Assembly (NCBI RefSeq): GCF_002907375.1
Contig: NZ_MIYK01000017.1
Coordinates: 1 to 64,000, forward strand
Reading direction: 5' to 3'
Length of the DNA stretch: 64,000 bases
Source of the DNA: Fructilactobacillus lindneri DSM 20690 = JCM 11027
GTDB taxonomy: Bacteria; Bacillota; Bacilli; Lactobacillales; Lactobacillaceae
Positions 55,218-63,118 of this stretch are shown piece after piece (position 1 is the stretch's first letter; every line of letters begins with the position of its first letter). A program made the position numbers and the translations under genes. Under the pieces are notes generated by a model that saw only the letters and a program-made list of their open reading frames with translations, ran no database searches and was not told where the DNA came from.

Positions 55218-55311
55218 CCTCCTACGAAATTTAATGTCTTCAGTATAATCGGCTCATTTTAAACTAACTAGGTTTGATGTCGCGTTTTGTGACAAATCTA
55301 TCAATTTTTAC

Positions 55312-55362
55312 AAAAAGACCTCCAACAGTCAGCCTGGTAGCTCACCATTGGAGGTCTTTATT
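55312..55362 (-). terminator. Terminator of hxlAB
   Basis: The arms AAAGACCTCCAA and TTGGAGGTCTTTTT, with a 22-base loop, lie directly after hxlB on the minus strand. Confidence 0.88.
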
Positions 55363-55363
55363 T

Positions 55364-55897
55364 TTATTCTAAATTAGCATGACGCTGTTTCATGAATTGT
55401 TCAGTAATCTTAGCATTCTGCATATAAGCTAACGTTACCGCATCGCCAAACAACCAAACCGACTGTTCAAACAAACTACCCATCGGCTGTTGCGAATCAC
55501 GTTGATCATTTACCATATTTTTACTTTTGCCTGGCAAAATTGAAATCTGATTTGCAATCTTAGCCAACGGTGAATCATCGTTTGTTGACCACAACCAAAT
55601 TTTGGCATCAGCTTTTTGTGCTTCCTTAGCAATATTTACTGTTCCCTGTGTGGTTCCAGAAGCGGAAGCAACAATCAACAAATCATCCGCTGTAATCGCT
55701 GGCGTGGTAGTCTCACCAACCACGTATGCTGACTTGCCCATTTGCACGAGCCGCATCGCAAAGCCTTTGAGTCCTAATCCGGAACGTCCGCCGCCATATA
55801 CAAAAATATGGTTAGCATGTTTGATTAACTCAATGTCCTTGTCTGTCACTGGAACTGCTTGTTGGTCTAATTCATGTAAAATTTCATTCCACATCAT
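55364..55897 (-). CDS. hxlB: 6-phospho-3-hexuloisomerase
   Basis: This 177-residue SIS-fold enzyme interconverts 3-hexulose-6-phosphate and fructose-6-phosphate. It has the IFVYGGGRSGLGLKGFAMRLVQMG start and DLLIVASASGTTQGTV sugar-phosphate loop, then the C-terminal LFEQSVWLFGDAV. It follows hxlA by two bases. The pair links pentose and hexose phosphates and can fix formaldehyde. Confidence 0.95.
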   Translation of the reverse strand: MMWNEILHELDQQAVPVTDKDIELIKHANHIFVYGGGRSGLGLKGFAMRLVQMGKSAYVVGETTTPAITADDLLIVASASGTTQGTVNIAKEAQKADAKIWLWSTNDDSPLAKIANQISILPGKSKNMVNDQRDSQQPMGSLFEQSVWLFGDAVTLAYMQNAKITEQFMKQRHANLE

Positions 55898-55899
55898 GA

Positions 55900-56526
55900 T
55901 TATTTTAAAGCAGCCTTAAATTCTTCAGCAACTTTAGTAGGATCATCGGTGGTCGAAATTCCACCCCCAACGATTAACAAGTCAGGATCAGCTTGTTTAA
56001 CTTCTTCCAAGTTATCTAACTTAATACCACCTGCAATCGCAGTCTTAGTGTTCTTAACATTTTCTTTGATTAAAGCAAAGGTTTCAAATGGGGTTTCGCC
56101 TTTTGCTTGTAAATCATAACCAGTATGAGTTCCAATGTAGTCAGCACCAAACGCATCAATTTCACGAGCTCGTTTGGCCACATCTTGAACCCCAATCATG
56201 TCGACTAAGATTTCTTTTCCATCATCATGAGCTGCCTTTACTGCATCTTTGATGGATTGGTCTTCAGCCACACCTAAAATAGTCGTAATATCAGCACCAT
56301 ATTTAACGGCTTGGTTTACTTCATATGAAGCAACATCCATAATCTTCAAATCAGCCAGTAAAGTAATATCAGGGAATTGCTTTCTGATTTTGGCTAAACC
56401 TTCAAGTCCAAAGTTAATTACCAATGGAGTTCCGTATTCAAAAATATCAATACTGTCTTTCGTTTTTTCAATTAATTTAATTGCACCGTCTACGTCTTCT
56501 AAATCGATGGCAAGTTGAATTTTCAT
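55900..56526 (-). CDS. hxlA: 3-hexulose-6-phosphate synthase
   Basis: This 208-residue TIM-barrel enzyme condenses formaldehyde with ribulose-5-phosphate, or runs in reverse to make pentose phosphate. Motifs are QLAIDLEDVDGAI at the start, LLADLKIMDV (catalytic Asp, Lys), DYIGTHTGYD and AIAGGIKLDN. The nearby ribose genes suggest use in pentose supply. The start has AGGAGGA. Confidence 0.95.
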   Translation of the reverse strand: MKIQLAIDLEDVDGAIKLIEKTKDSIDIFEYGTPLVINFGLEGLAKIRKQFPDITLLADLKIMDVASYEVNQAVKYGADITTILGVAEDQSIKDAVKAAHDDGKEILVDMIGVQDVAKRAREIDAFGADYIGTHTGYDLQAKGETPFETFALIKENVKNTKTAIAGGIKLDNLEEVKQADPDLLIVGGGISTTDDPTKVAEEFKAALK

Positions 56527-56615
56527 AATTGTTTTCCTCCTCTAATGTCAATGGAAGTCAAGTATAGCAGAGATTTACAGCGGCTAAAAATGATTGGTTT
56601 GTAAATCAATGCACA

Positions 56616-56648
56616 AAAAAAGCCGACATGATTGTCGACTTTTCTTTT
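56616..56648 (-). terminator. Terminator of the sigma-factor cassette
   Basis: The arms AAAGCCGAC and GTCGACTTT sit after the DUF2922 gene. The minus-strand reading ends in T-runs. Confidence 0.8.
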
Positions 56649-56882
56649 TTATGCAGGTATTTTAGATTCGTCAAAGATTGGATAACTTTTGCTTTCGGCA
56701 TATCGGGCCGCTACCGGAGTTGCATAGAGATTAATGCCGTCTTTTTTAAACATTTCTAACGCCACGATTCGATTCATCAAGGCTTTAGTTTCTGCTTCCT
56801 GCAAATTTTGGTTCGTGTAGTTCAACTTCATGGTACGGATTTTATGTTGTTCTGATTTAAATACTAATTCTAAAATTTTCAT
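56649..56882 (-). CDS. DUF2922 family protein
   Basis: This 77-residue protein matches DUF2922 as I know it: KILELVFKSEQHKIRTMKLNY, then a C-terminal segment about the motif YPIFDES. It is paired, as usual, with a DUF1659 gene 13 bases upstream. No function is established for either. Confidence 0.75.
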   Translation of the reverse strand: MKILELVFKSEQHKIRTMKLNYTNQNLQEAETKALMNRIVALEMFKKDGINLYATPVAARYAESKSYPIFDESKIPA

Positions 56883-56895
56883 CTAATATCTCCTC

Positions 56896-57099
56896 TTATT
56901 CTGCAATGATAGTGGCGTTATTAACAACAACTTTTTCAAAACTATCGCCGGATAGGTCTGCTAATACTGCTCCAAATTTTGTGAGTTGTTCGTCTGAAAC
57001 ATCTTCTACGACGTTTGTAAAATTACGACGTAGTCCTTTTTCATGACCTGCTCCCACCATCGTATAAGTTGCATTAGCTTTAATCCAAGTTTTTTTCAT
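56896..57099 (-). CDS. DUF1659 family protein
   Basis: This 67-residue protein has the DUF1659 pattern: RNFTNVVEDVSDEQLTKFGAVLADLSG followed by VVVNNATIIAE. It lies between the sigma-factor gene (73-base gap) and DUF2922. Confidence 0.75.
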   Translation of the reverse strand: MKKTWIKANATYTMVGAGHEKGLRRNFTNVVEDVSDEQLTKFGAVLADLSGDSFEKVVVNNATIIAE

Positions 57100-57172
57100 T
57101 TTTATCTCCTCTTTGTAGGTCTCAGTTTATTTTGTAATCAGTTGGCCAACCCTTACATATACTAGTAACGTT

Positions 57173-57721
57173 TTAGCGTACCGATGTGTTACCCCAAATT
57201 GGTTTTATTTTTTGTTGTAGTTTCAAACGCCACTGATACAGTGTCTTGCGAGAGACATTTAAATCATTAGCAATTTGTGAGATTGTCTTTCCTTCTATAT
57301 ATAATCCATTTAGAAGGCGCTGCTCATTTTGATTTAACCCTTGTAATAATTTTTGATACAAGAGTTTTATTTCCACATCATCACTTGCACCATCATTAAA
57401 TGCTAGGTTGCTCAGAAGGTCGTCTACCCCCCCCCACCCGGCATTTTTGGCGCTGATTCGATTGGTCTGGCGCAATCCATCAAGAATTTGCCATCTCACA
57501 GACTGATAAATATAATTCAACATTTTCTTCTGATTTTCTCGTTCATGCGGATATTTATCATAAGCAGCCACAAACGCTAATCGTCCGTCTTGGACTAAAT
57601 CCTGATAATTATCATGAAACGGACGGATATTCAGACTTTTCAAAACTCCATACACCACTACTTCGTGATCACCCTTTAACATAAACTGAAAGGCGTCACT
57701 GCTATTTTCGATTTCTTGCAA
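57173..57721 (-). CDS. Sigma-70 family factor (SigH/ComX-like), TTG start, with a nine-G tract
   Basis: This 182-residue sigma factor has a region 2 (QDLVQDGRLAFVAAYDKYP, then NYIYQSVRWQILDGLRQ; about 40-85) and a region 4 HTH (LNGLYIEGKTISQIANDLNVSRKTLYQWRLKLQQ; about 136-172). Between them, residues AGWGGVDD are encoded by a run of nine G (complement of 57427-57435), in otherwise AT-rich DNA. Gain or loss of one G would remove region 4, giving an on/off switch. Start is TTG (57721) seven bases after AGGAG, which is part of a hairpin. It is upstream of DUF1659 and DUF2922 genes. Confidence 0.75.
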   Translation of the reverse strand: MQEIENSSDAFQFMLKGDHEVVVYGVLKSLNIRPFHDNYQDLVQDGRLAFVAAYDKYPHERENQKKMLNYIYQSVRWQILDGLRQTNRISAKNAGWGGVDDLLSNLAFNDGASDDVEIKLLYQKLLQGLNQNEQRLLNGLYIEGKTISQIANDLNVSRKTLYQWRLKLQQKIKPIWGNTSVR

Positions 57722-57727
57722 ATAAAA

Positions 57728-57766
57728 ACTCCTGTCTTCGCTAAATTTTAGCTACGACAGGAGATA
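57728..57766 (-). terminator. Terminator/SD-sequestering hairpin between the dehydrogenase and sigma-factor genes
   Basis: The minus strand reads CTCCTGTC, inner arms GCTAAA/TTTAGC, then GACAGGAG followed by TTTTTA and the TTG start codon of the sigma gene. It ends the dehydrogenase transcript. In read-through RNA, the AGGAG in its 3' arm is the ribosome binding site of the sigma gene and is base-paired. Confidence 0.8.
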
Positions 57767-57783
57767 CGTAAAAACGTTTTATT

Positions 57784-58722
57784 TTATTCTGTAACCGCCC
57801 ACAAAGGTTTTTCACCATTTAAAACTAGAACAACTTCGCTCGCCGCATCATACGACATCCGGTTCATGCATTCAACTGTGTTGGCAGCCATATGTGGTGT
57901 AAGCAGCACATTATCTAGTTTGAAAAGTGGACTAGACAATGGTAATGGCTGTTCGTCAAAGACGTCTAATGCAGCCGCTTTAATTACTTTATTTTTTAAA
58001 GCATCGACTAAATCGGCCGTAACGACTAATTCCCCGCGTGCTAAGTTAACTAGTACAGACGAATCTTTCATCAGCGCAAATTCACGTTTGCCAATACTAT
58101 GTTTTGTTTCCGGGGTAACCCGCATGTGCAATGAAACAATGTCAGAATCCTTTAAAACCGTTTCACGATCGACAACTTTGCCATCAGGTGATTCTTTAGC
58201 ATGAGGCGAATAAATTAAAACATTCATCCCCAATGCATGGACCATGTGAGCAACTTGGCGTCCAATTCGACCATAGCCTAGAATTCCAACTGTTTTACCT
58301 TCTAAATCAAAGCCCATATGCGTGGTTTTATATGCCCAGTCACCTTTACGCATTGCCATCGAATCATTCGTGATGTTTTTAGAAACATCAAAGATTTCAC
58401 CAACTGTCGTTTCAGCCACAGTTGAAGCATTGGCTTTAGGTGTGATAGTAACGTATACGCCATGAGCAGTGAAATATGAAACATCAAGATTGTCATATCC
58501 CACCCCAATCCGTGCCACAATTTTTAGATTAGGCATTTTTGCTAACGTTTCATTGGGAAATGGAGCAAGTCCCCAAATAACTCCATCGGCATCACTAGAC
58601 AACTCTAATAAAGTTGAAATTTTATCATCCGGTAATTCAATTATTTCAATTTGGTGCTTGCTTAACTCATCTTTTCCCACTTTTGCTAATGATTTGGGAA
58701 TTGCAACTTTTTTTGTCATCAT
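57784..58722 (-). CDS. D-2-hydroxyacid dehydrogenase
   Basis: This 312-residue NAD-dependent enzyme of the phosphoglycerate/C-terminal-binding type has GILGYGRIGRQVAHM for NAD, VARIGVGYDNLD, NLARGELV with catalytic Arg, the Glu in DEQPLPLSS and the His of LLTPHMA. It reduces a 2-keto acid, identity unknown. The gene is monocistronic, between two hairpins. Confidence 0.92.
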   Translation of the reverse strand: MMTKKVAIPKSLAKVGKDELSKHQIEIIELPDDKISTLLELSSDADGVIWGLAPFPNETLAKMPNLKIVARIGVGYDNLDVSYFTAHGVYVTITPKANASTVAETTVGEIFDVSKNITNDSMAMRKGDWAYKTTHMGFDLEGKTVGILGYGRIGRQVAHMVHALGMNVLIYSPHAKESPDGKVVDRETVLKDSDIVSLHMRVTPETKHSIGKREFALMKDSSVLVNLARGELVVTADLVDALKNKVIKAAALDVFDEQPLPLSSPLFKLDNVLLTPHMAANTVECMNRMSYDAASEVVLVLNGEKPLWAVTE

Positions 58723-58741
58723 TAAATCTCCTTATAAAAAC

Positions 58742-58782
58742 AAAAAGACTCAAACCGACGCATTGTCGGCTCGAATCTCTTG
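58742..58782 (-). terminator. Terminator of the 80-residue gene
   Basis: The arms GAGATTCGAGCCGAC and GTCGGTTTGAGTCT are followed by TTTTTG on the minus strand. Confidence 0.8.
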
Positions 58783-58794
58783 ATTAAATTAGTA

Positions 58795-59037
58795 TTAAGC
58801 TAATTCATTAGCTGGGTTAACAATGTATATTTGACCATTGTTGTATTTGTAGTCAAGACGAACTTTTTTACCATTCTTATCAGCAACATAAACTTTATGT
58901 CTGCCACGAATGAAGTCGTTAATAACGATATCGCTTGATTGAAGTTTACCTTCACCATCAGCGTAGTTAACGAAAACTTCGTTAAGTTTGTATTTAATGT
59001 AGTTCACAATAATATATTTGATTTGTACTTGATCCAT
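58795..59037 (-). CDS. Hypothetical 80-residue protein
   Basis: Start is ATG 59037, eight bases after GGAGG; the frame opens 15 bases earlier without a site. The protein is soluble, with a beta-type composition (FVNYADGEGKLQ, then RGRHKVYVADKNGKKVR) and a short charged C-terminus. It is monocistronic and ends in a strong terminator. I do not recognise the family. Confidence 0.6.
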   Translation of the reverse strand: MDQVQIKYIIVNYIKYKLNEVFVNYADGEGKLQSSDIVINDFIRGRHKVYVADKNGKKVRLDYKYNNGQIYIVNPANELA

Positions 59038-59106
59038 AATAATTGCCTCCATCTTAAATTGATTACCTTAATTCTAACACATATTAAATGTTTAATAACA
59101 ATATCT

Positions 59107-60738
59107 TTACTTGGTAGCTAAATCTTCTCGCTTGATGGTTTTAATCTGATCCCCACCAATTATTAATTCATCACAAACATTTAAGAACAATCCGTGTTCA
59201 ACTACTCCAGTTTGATTCTTTAAATTTTTCGCCAAATCTTTTAAATCGGCATGTTTAGGAATTGTAATGTTGATTAAATAGTTACCCGAATCAGTTTCTA
59301 AAATATCACCATTGTCTTCAAAACGGAATGCTGGATGATAACCATTGTCACGCAAGTAACGAAAGACTCCCATTCCACCAAATGGAATTACTTCAACTGG
59401 CATCTGTCTACCTTCTAATGTTTTATGATACTTTGTAGAATCCACAATCCAAATGTTCTTTTTCGACATTTTAGCAACTAACTTTTCAAAGAGTAAAGCG
59501 GCCCCGCCGCCTTTAATTCCGTTTAGTTTGTCATCAACCGAGTCGGCACCATCAACGGTAATATCGACTTCATCAATTGTATTTACATCCAACATATTCA
59601 TATGCAGACTTTCGGCTAGTTTTTGCGTTCCAAGTGAAGTTGCAACACATTGAATATCTAATTTTTCGTTTACAATTCGCTTTTGAATTGCTTTTACAAA
59701 GTATGCTGAGGTTGTCCCAGAACCTAATCCTAATGTAATATGATTAGGGATTTGTTGGGCCGCAAACTCGGCTGCTTGTTGCTTTTCTTTTTCGATTTCT
59801 TCTTTAGAAATGCTATCCTGCTTAATCACATTCCGAATCTCGGCTTCAGTTGGAATCGAGTTTTGCGCACCTGCTACCTGAACTGTTAATGAAGATGCAT
59901 GATTTGCATATAACATGGCTTCTTTAATATTGGAGTTATCAATCGCCAACTGTGAAGCTAAGGCACCAATAAATGTATCTCCAGCAGCCGTAGTATCAAC
60001 GGCCTTAACTTTAAACGCTGGAATAAAATCATGTTCAGTTGGAGTAGCATAAAACGATCCCTTGTCACCAACTGTGATAATCACCATTTTAATGCCTTTT
60101 TCAAAGAAAATCATGGCATTATCCAACATGGAAACTTCATCTTTAACCTCAATCCCCGTCAAAGTCTGGGACTCGGTTTCATTAGGAGTAATGATATCGG
60201 TTAATTGCAGTAATTCTTCTGGCAGTTGCCGTGCTGGAGCTGGATTTAAAATGGTCTGCACCCCGTTTGCCTTAGCAATCTTAAAAGCAGCAATAATTGC
60301 TGGAATTGGAATTTCCAATTGGGCAATAATACGGTCGGCATTAGCAATTGCATCCCGATGAGCTTCGACATCTTCTGGAGTCATTGCCATGTTAGCTCCA
60401 CCGTAAACATAAATCGAGTTTTGACCGGTTTTATCAACGGTAATATAAGCTTTCCCGGTTTCATGGTCTTGCGTCGTAATCAAATGATCAACATTCATTT
60501 TGTCCTGCTTAAATCCAGCAATCATCATTTTTGCGTCTTCATCATTACCTAATTTAGTAATAAAAGTTGTTTCAGCACCAGATCGAGCAGCGGCAATCGC
60601 CTGATTAGCACCCTTACCACCACCATGTGATTGCTGATAAGTATTAATTGCCAGCGTTTCACCAGGTAAAGCATATTTATCAACGTTTAAAACTTTATCT
60701 ACATTAGTTGAACCAACTACTACAATTTTCTTTGTCAT
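59107..60738 (-). CDS. Ribokinase/ribose-5-phosphate isomerase A fusion
   Basis: This 543-residue bifunctional enzyme has a PfkB ribokinase (about 1-305; GGKGANQAIAAARSG and VDTTAAGDTFIGALA with catalytic Asp), a charged linker (about 306-328) and RpiA (about 329-543; LGLGSGTTSAYFVKAI, TVDGADSVDDKLNGIKGGGAAL and the VEHGLFL end). It would turn ribose to ribose-5-P and then ribulose-5-P, the HxlA substrate. Both halves look intact and the junction is in frame without stops. A cre site in the promoter suggests catabolite repression. Confidence 0.93.
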   Translation of the reverse strand: MTKKIVVVGSTNVDKVLNVDKYALPGETLAINTYQQSHGGGKGANQAIAAARSGAETTFITKLGNDEDAKMMIAGFKQDKMNVDHLITTQDHETGKAYITVDKTGQNSIYVYGGANMAMTPEDVEAHRDAIANADRIIAQLEIPIPAIIAAFKIAKANGVQTILNPAPARQLPEELLQLTDIITPNETESQTLTGIEVKDEVSMLDNAMIFFEKGIKMVIITVGDKGSFYATPTEHDFIPAFKVKAVDTTAAGDTFIGALASQLAIDNSNIKEAMLYANHASSLTVQVAGAQNSIPTEAEIRNVIKQDSISKEEIEKEKQQAAEFAAQQIPNHITLGLGSGTTSAYFVKAIQKRIVNEKLDIQCVATSLGTQKLAESLHMNMLDVNTIDEVDITVDGADSVDDKLNGIKGGGAALLFEKLVAKMSKKNIWIVDSTKYHKTLEGRQMPVEVIPFGGMGVFRYLRDNGYHPAFRFEDNGDILETDSGNYLINITIPKHADLKDLAKNLKNQTGVVEHGLFLNVCDELIIGGDQIKTIKREDLATK

Positions 60739-60764
60739 TGTTACGTCCTCCGTTCTTTAACTAT

Positions 60765-60802
60765 ATTTTAGCACCAATTCAAATTTTATGTAACCGCTTA
60801 CA
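60765..60802 (-). promoter_or_regulatory. rbsK-rpiA promoter with cre site
   Basis: On the minus strand TTACAT (60793-60788), a 17-base spacer and TAAAAT (60770-60765) form a promoter. The sequence TGTAACCGCTTACA (60789-60802) matches all constrained positions of the CcpA cre consensus TGWAANCGNTNWCA and overlaps the -35, predicting repression by CcpA. Confidence 0.85.
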
Positions 60803-61109
60803 ATGACTATAATCAAATTCTAAGTTAAATAAGTTTGTGAAAGATTTTATTAAGTTTTAACCGCTTTTTAAGGTTGTATGACCGCCAGCATAGGAATATA
60901 AAACTGACATAAGCTACCTTGAATTTGTGAAAATATTTCAACTAATAAAAACCCCTAAAAACCCCTTGCAATAATAATGTAAACGGTTTATATTTTTAAG
61001 TGTAGAAAAATACATTTGAATTAAATAAAAACAAATGATTTTTATTAATTCTTTTTTTATTTAATTTGTATGCTCAATTCGTAACTTTTAATTTAAAGGA
61101 GATTTAATT
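60803..61109 (+). other. Intergenic region with the zinc dehydrogenase promoter and cre-like operator
   Basis: TTGCAA (60966-60971), a 17-base spacer and TATATT (60989-60994) on the plus strand give a start near 61002 and a leader of about 108 bases. A cre/LacI-like site TGTAAACGGTTTAT (60978-60991) lies in the spacer and -10. A partial site (TTTAACCGCTTTTT) is near 60856. A good binding site AAAGGAG precedes the ATG. No gene was seen here. Confidence 0.75.
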
Positions 61110-62135
61110 ATGGCTGACAAAATGAAAGCTTTAGTAATGACCGGTAAACAAGAAATGAAGATGGAAGAACGAGACATCCCAACTCCAAAGGATAACGAAG
61201 TTTTAATTGAAACTGCTTATGCTGGTATCTGTGGTACTGATAACGCCCTTTTCAATGGACTTCCAGGTTCAGCAGATGCTGTTCCTCCTATTGTTTTAGG
61301 ACACGAAAACTCAGGTGTTGTTAAAGCAGTTGGTAAAAATGTTAAAAACTTTAAAGAAGGAGACCGTGTTGCCGTTGACCCTAATATCTACTGTGGCAAA
61401 TGTTTCTACTGTCACATTGGTCTCTTTGAAGAATGTGACAACCTTTCTGCAGTTGGTGTAACTCGTGATGGTGGTTTGGAACAATACTTCACTGCCCCAG
61501 ATACTGTTGTTTACCATGTTCCAGATGCTGTTTCACTTAAAGCTGCTTGTTCATTAGAACCTATTTCATGTGGTGTTCACACTATGCACATTATGGAAAA
61601 CATTCAACCACATATGAACGCTTTAATCATTGGTGATGGTTACATGGCTAAATTATTTGCTCAATTATTAAGAGCTTACGGAATCCAAGATATTACCATG
61701 ACTGGTCGTCACGATGACCTTCTTGCTCAAGAAAAGAAAGAATTAAACTTAAACCATGTTGTTAACACTACTAAAGAAGAAATCCCTGGTGATTACGACG
61801 TTGTAATCGAAGCTGTTGGTAAACCAGAAACTCAAGAAGCAGCTGTTAAACACACTAACAAGGGTGCTCAAGTATTCATGTTTGGTGTTGGTGAACCAGG
61901 ACAAACTTTCTCAATGAACACTTACGAAATCTTCAAGAAACAATTAACAGTTAAAGGTTCAATGATTAACCCTAACTCATTTGAAGACTCACTTGCATTA
62001 CTTGAATCAGGTGCAGTTAAGGTTGAACCTTACCAAGCTAACACCATCAGCTTAGACCAAGTAGAAGGTGTCTTAAACCACACTACTCCTATGACTGGTA
62101 AAACTGTTGTTGCTGTTAACCCTGATCTTAAATAA
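61110..62135 (+). CDS. Zinc-dependent polyol/alcohol dehydrogenase (sorbitol dehydrogenase family)
   Basis: This 341-residue medium-chain dehydrogenase has catalytic zinc ligands C41 (ICGTD), H65-E66 (GHENSG) and the Glu of SLEPISCG. The structural zinc site has C95, C98, C101, C109 (CGKCFYCHIGLFEEC). Rossmann motif ALIIGDGYMAKL has G-D-G-Y, slightly altered. It resembles sorbitol, xylitol or galactitol-1-P dehydrogenases; substrate unknown. Codon use appears to be of the highly expressed type. It is followed by a permease-like gene. Confidence 0.87.
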   Translation: MADKMKALVMTGKQEMKMEERDIPTPKDNEVLIETAYAGICGTDNALFNGLPGSADAVPPIVLGHENSGVVKAVGKNVKNFKEGDRVAVDPNIYCGKCFYCHIGLFEECDNLSAVGVTRDGGLEQYFTAPDTVVYHVPDAVSLKAACSLEPISCGVHTMHIMENIQPHMNALIIGDGYMAKLFAQLLRAYGIQDITMTGRHDDLLAQEKKELNLNHVVNTTKEEIPGDYDVVIEAVGKPETQEAAVKHTNKGAQVFMFGVGEPGQTFSMNTYEIFKKQLTVKGSMINPNSFEDSLALLESGAVKVEPYQANTISLDQVEGVLNHTTPMTGKTVVAVNPDLK

Positions 62136-62156
62136 TTAAATAACAAGGAGATCTGC

Positions 62157-62201
62157 ATGGCTTATACAAAACCAAAAAAACGCCACGTACCATTTCCATG
62201 A
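62157..62201 (+). CDS. 14-residue leader reading frame or frameshifted N-terminus
   Basis: ATG at 62157 follows AAGGAGATCTGC and reads MAYTKPKKRHVPFP before TGA (62199-62201). The TGA overlaps the next ATG (ATGA at 62198). One added G after 62200 would fuse this to the following frame as PFPWKTS. It may be the original N-terminus of the permease-like gene, or a coupling leader. Confidence 0.6.
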   Translation: MAYTKPKKRHVPFP

Positions 62202-62986
62202 AGACTTCCATCATGTTTTTTGTCCTTTCCTTAGTTATTAATTCGCTGGGTAATGTTTTAACTCTGGTTTCCAGTTCCAAAGTACTCCCCTCTTTTCTAG
62301 GGTCTGCTTACTGGACCGCAGCGGAAACCAACTTAGGAATTGCCTTTGGTTGGAATCTCTTTTGGGCCTTTTTAATCCTTGGTGTAGTAATTACTATTTT
62401 AAATGCCATTTTGGTTGGTCACTGGGACTGGGGGCGTGCCATTGGAAATGTCATTTTCATGGTGCCATTCTCGTTCTTAATTCAATTCTTTGATAATCTA
62501 TTCGTTGGTGGCGATATCTTTGGAATCCATATGAATCCAATTATCAACATTCCGGTTGCTGATGCACATCACGGCGGTTGGTTGTTAATTATCTTCTACG
62601 TCTTGATTAACTTTGTTGGAGTTGCTTTAATTGCAATTGCTATCTCAATTTATCAACGGGTCAACCTAGTGTTGCATCCTGCCGACGACTTGATGCAAAT
62701 CCTGCGTTTTAAATATTTCAAAGGAAACGCCGGAAAAGCAATGTGGGCATCCTACATTCCCCCAACGATTATGGGAGTTGTCGCTTTTGCCATTACCCGT
62801 CAATTTACTTTCTACGGGATTGGAACAATTTTTGCCTTCTTATTCCAAGGTAATATCACTGGAATAGCTGATAAAGTTGTCTTTCCTCACTTGAAACATC
62901 AAGCAGTTGATGTTCCGGTTGATGATCCAACCATTGTTGAAGAAATTGATAATGACATTGAAGAACACGAAAATAAAAAAGATTAA
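62198..62986 (+). CDS. YitT/YczE-like membrane protein
   Basis: This 262-residue protein has about five to six membrane segments: MFFVLSLVINSLGNVLTLVSS, then ETNLGIAFGWNLFWAFLILG and VIFMVPFSFLIQFFD. An acidic tail (DPTIVEEIDNDIEEHENKKD) ends it. The pattern suggests a YczE/YitT family of unknown transport role. If it is translated from ATG 62198, it has no Shine-Dalgarno sequence of its own and depends on re-initiation from the leader. It is cotranscribed with the dehydrogenase (21-base gap to the leader). Confidence 0.7.
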   Translation: MKTSIMFFVLSLVINSLGNVLTLVSSSKVLPSFLGSAYWTAAETNLGIAFGWNLFWAFLILGVVITILNAILVGHWDWGRAIGNVIFMVPFSFLIQFFDNLFVGGDIFGIHMNPIINIPVADAHHGGWLLIIFYVLINFVGVALIAIAISIYQRVNLVLHPADDLMQILRFKYFKGNAGKAMWASYIPPTIMGVVAFAITRQFTFYGIGTIFAFLFQGNITGIADKVVFPHLKHQAVDVPVDDPTIVEEIDNDIEEHENKKD

Positions 62987-62989
62987 TTA

Positions 62990-63032
62990 AAAAAACTCTA
63001 AGTGATGTAAAAATTCATCATTTAGAGTTTTT
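62990..63032 (+). terminator. Terminator
   Basis: The arms AAAAAACTCTAAGTGATG and CATCATTTAGAGTTTTTT lie after the permease-like gene. Confidence 0.9.
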
Positions 63033-63118
63033 TATTAACTTATATTGCAAATCATTTCAGCAAAATCAAGAAAAAGACTATACTTAAATAAATAAAAAGA
63101 CGAGTGAGATGAGAGAAT

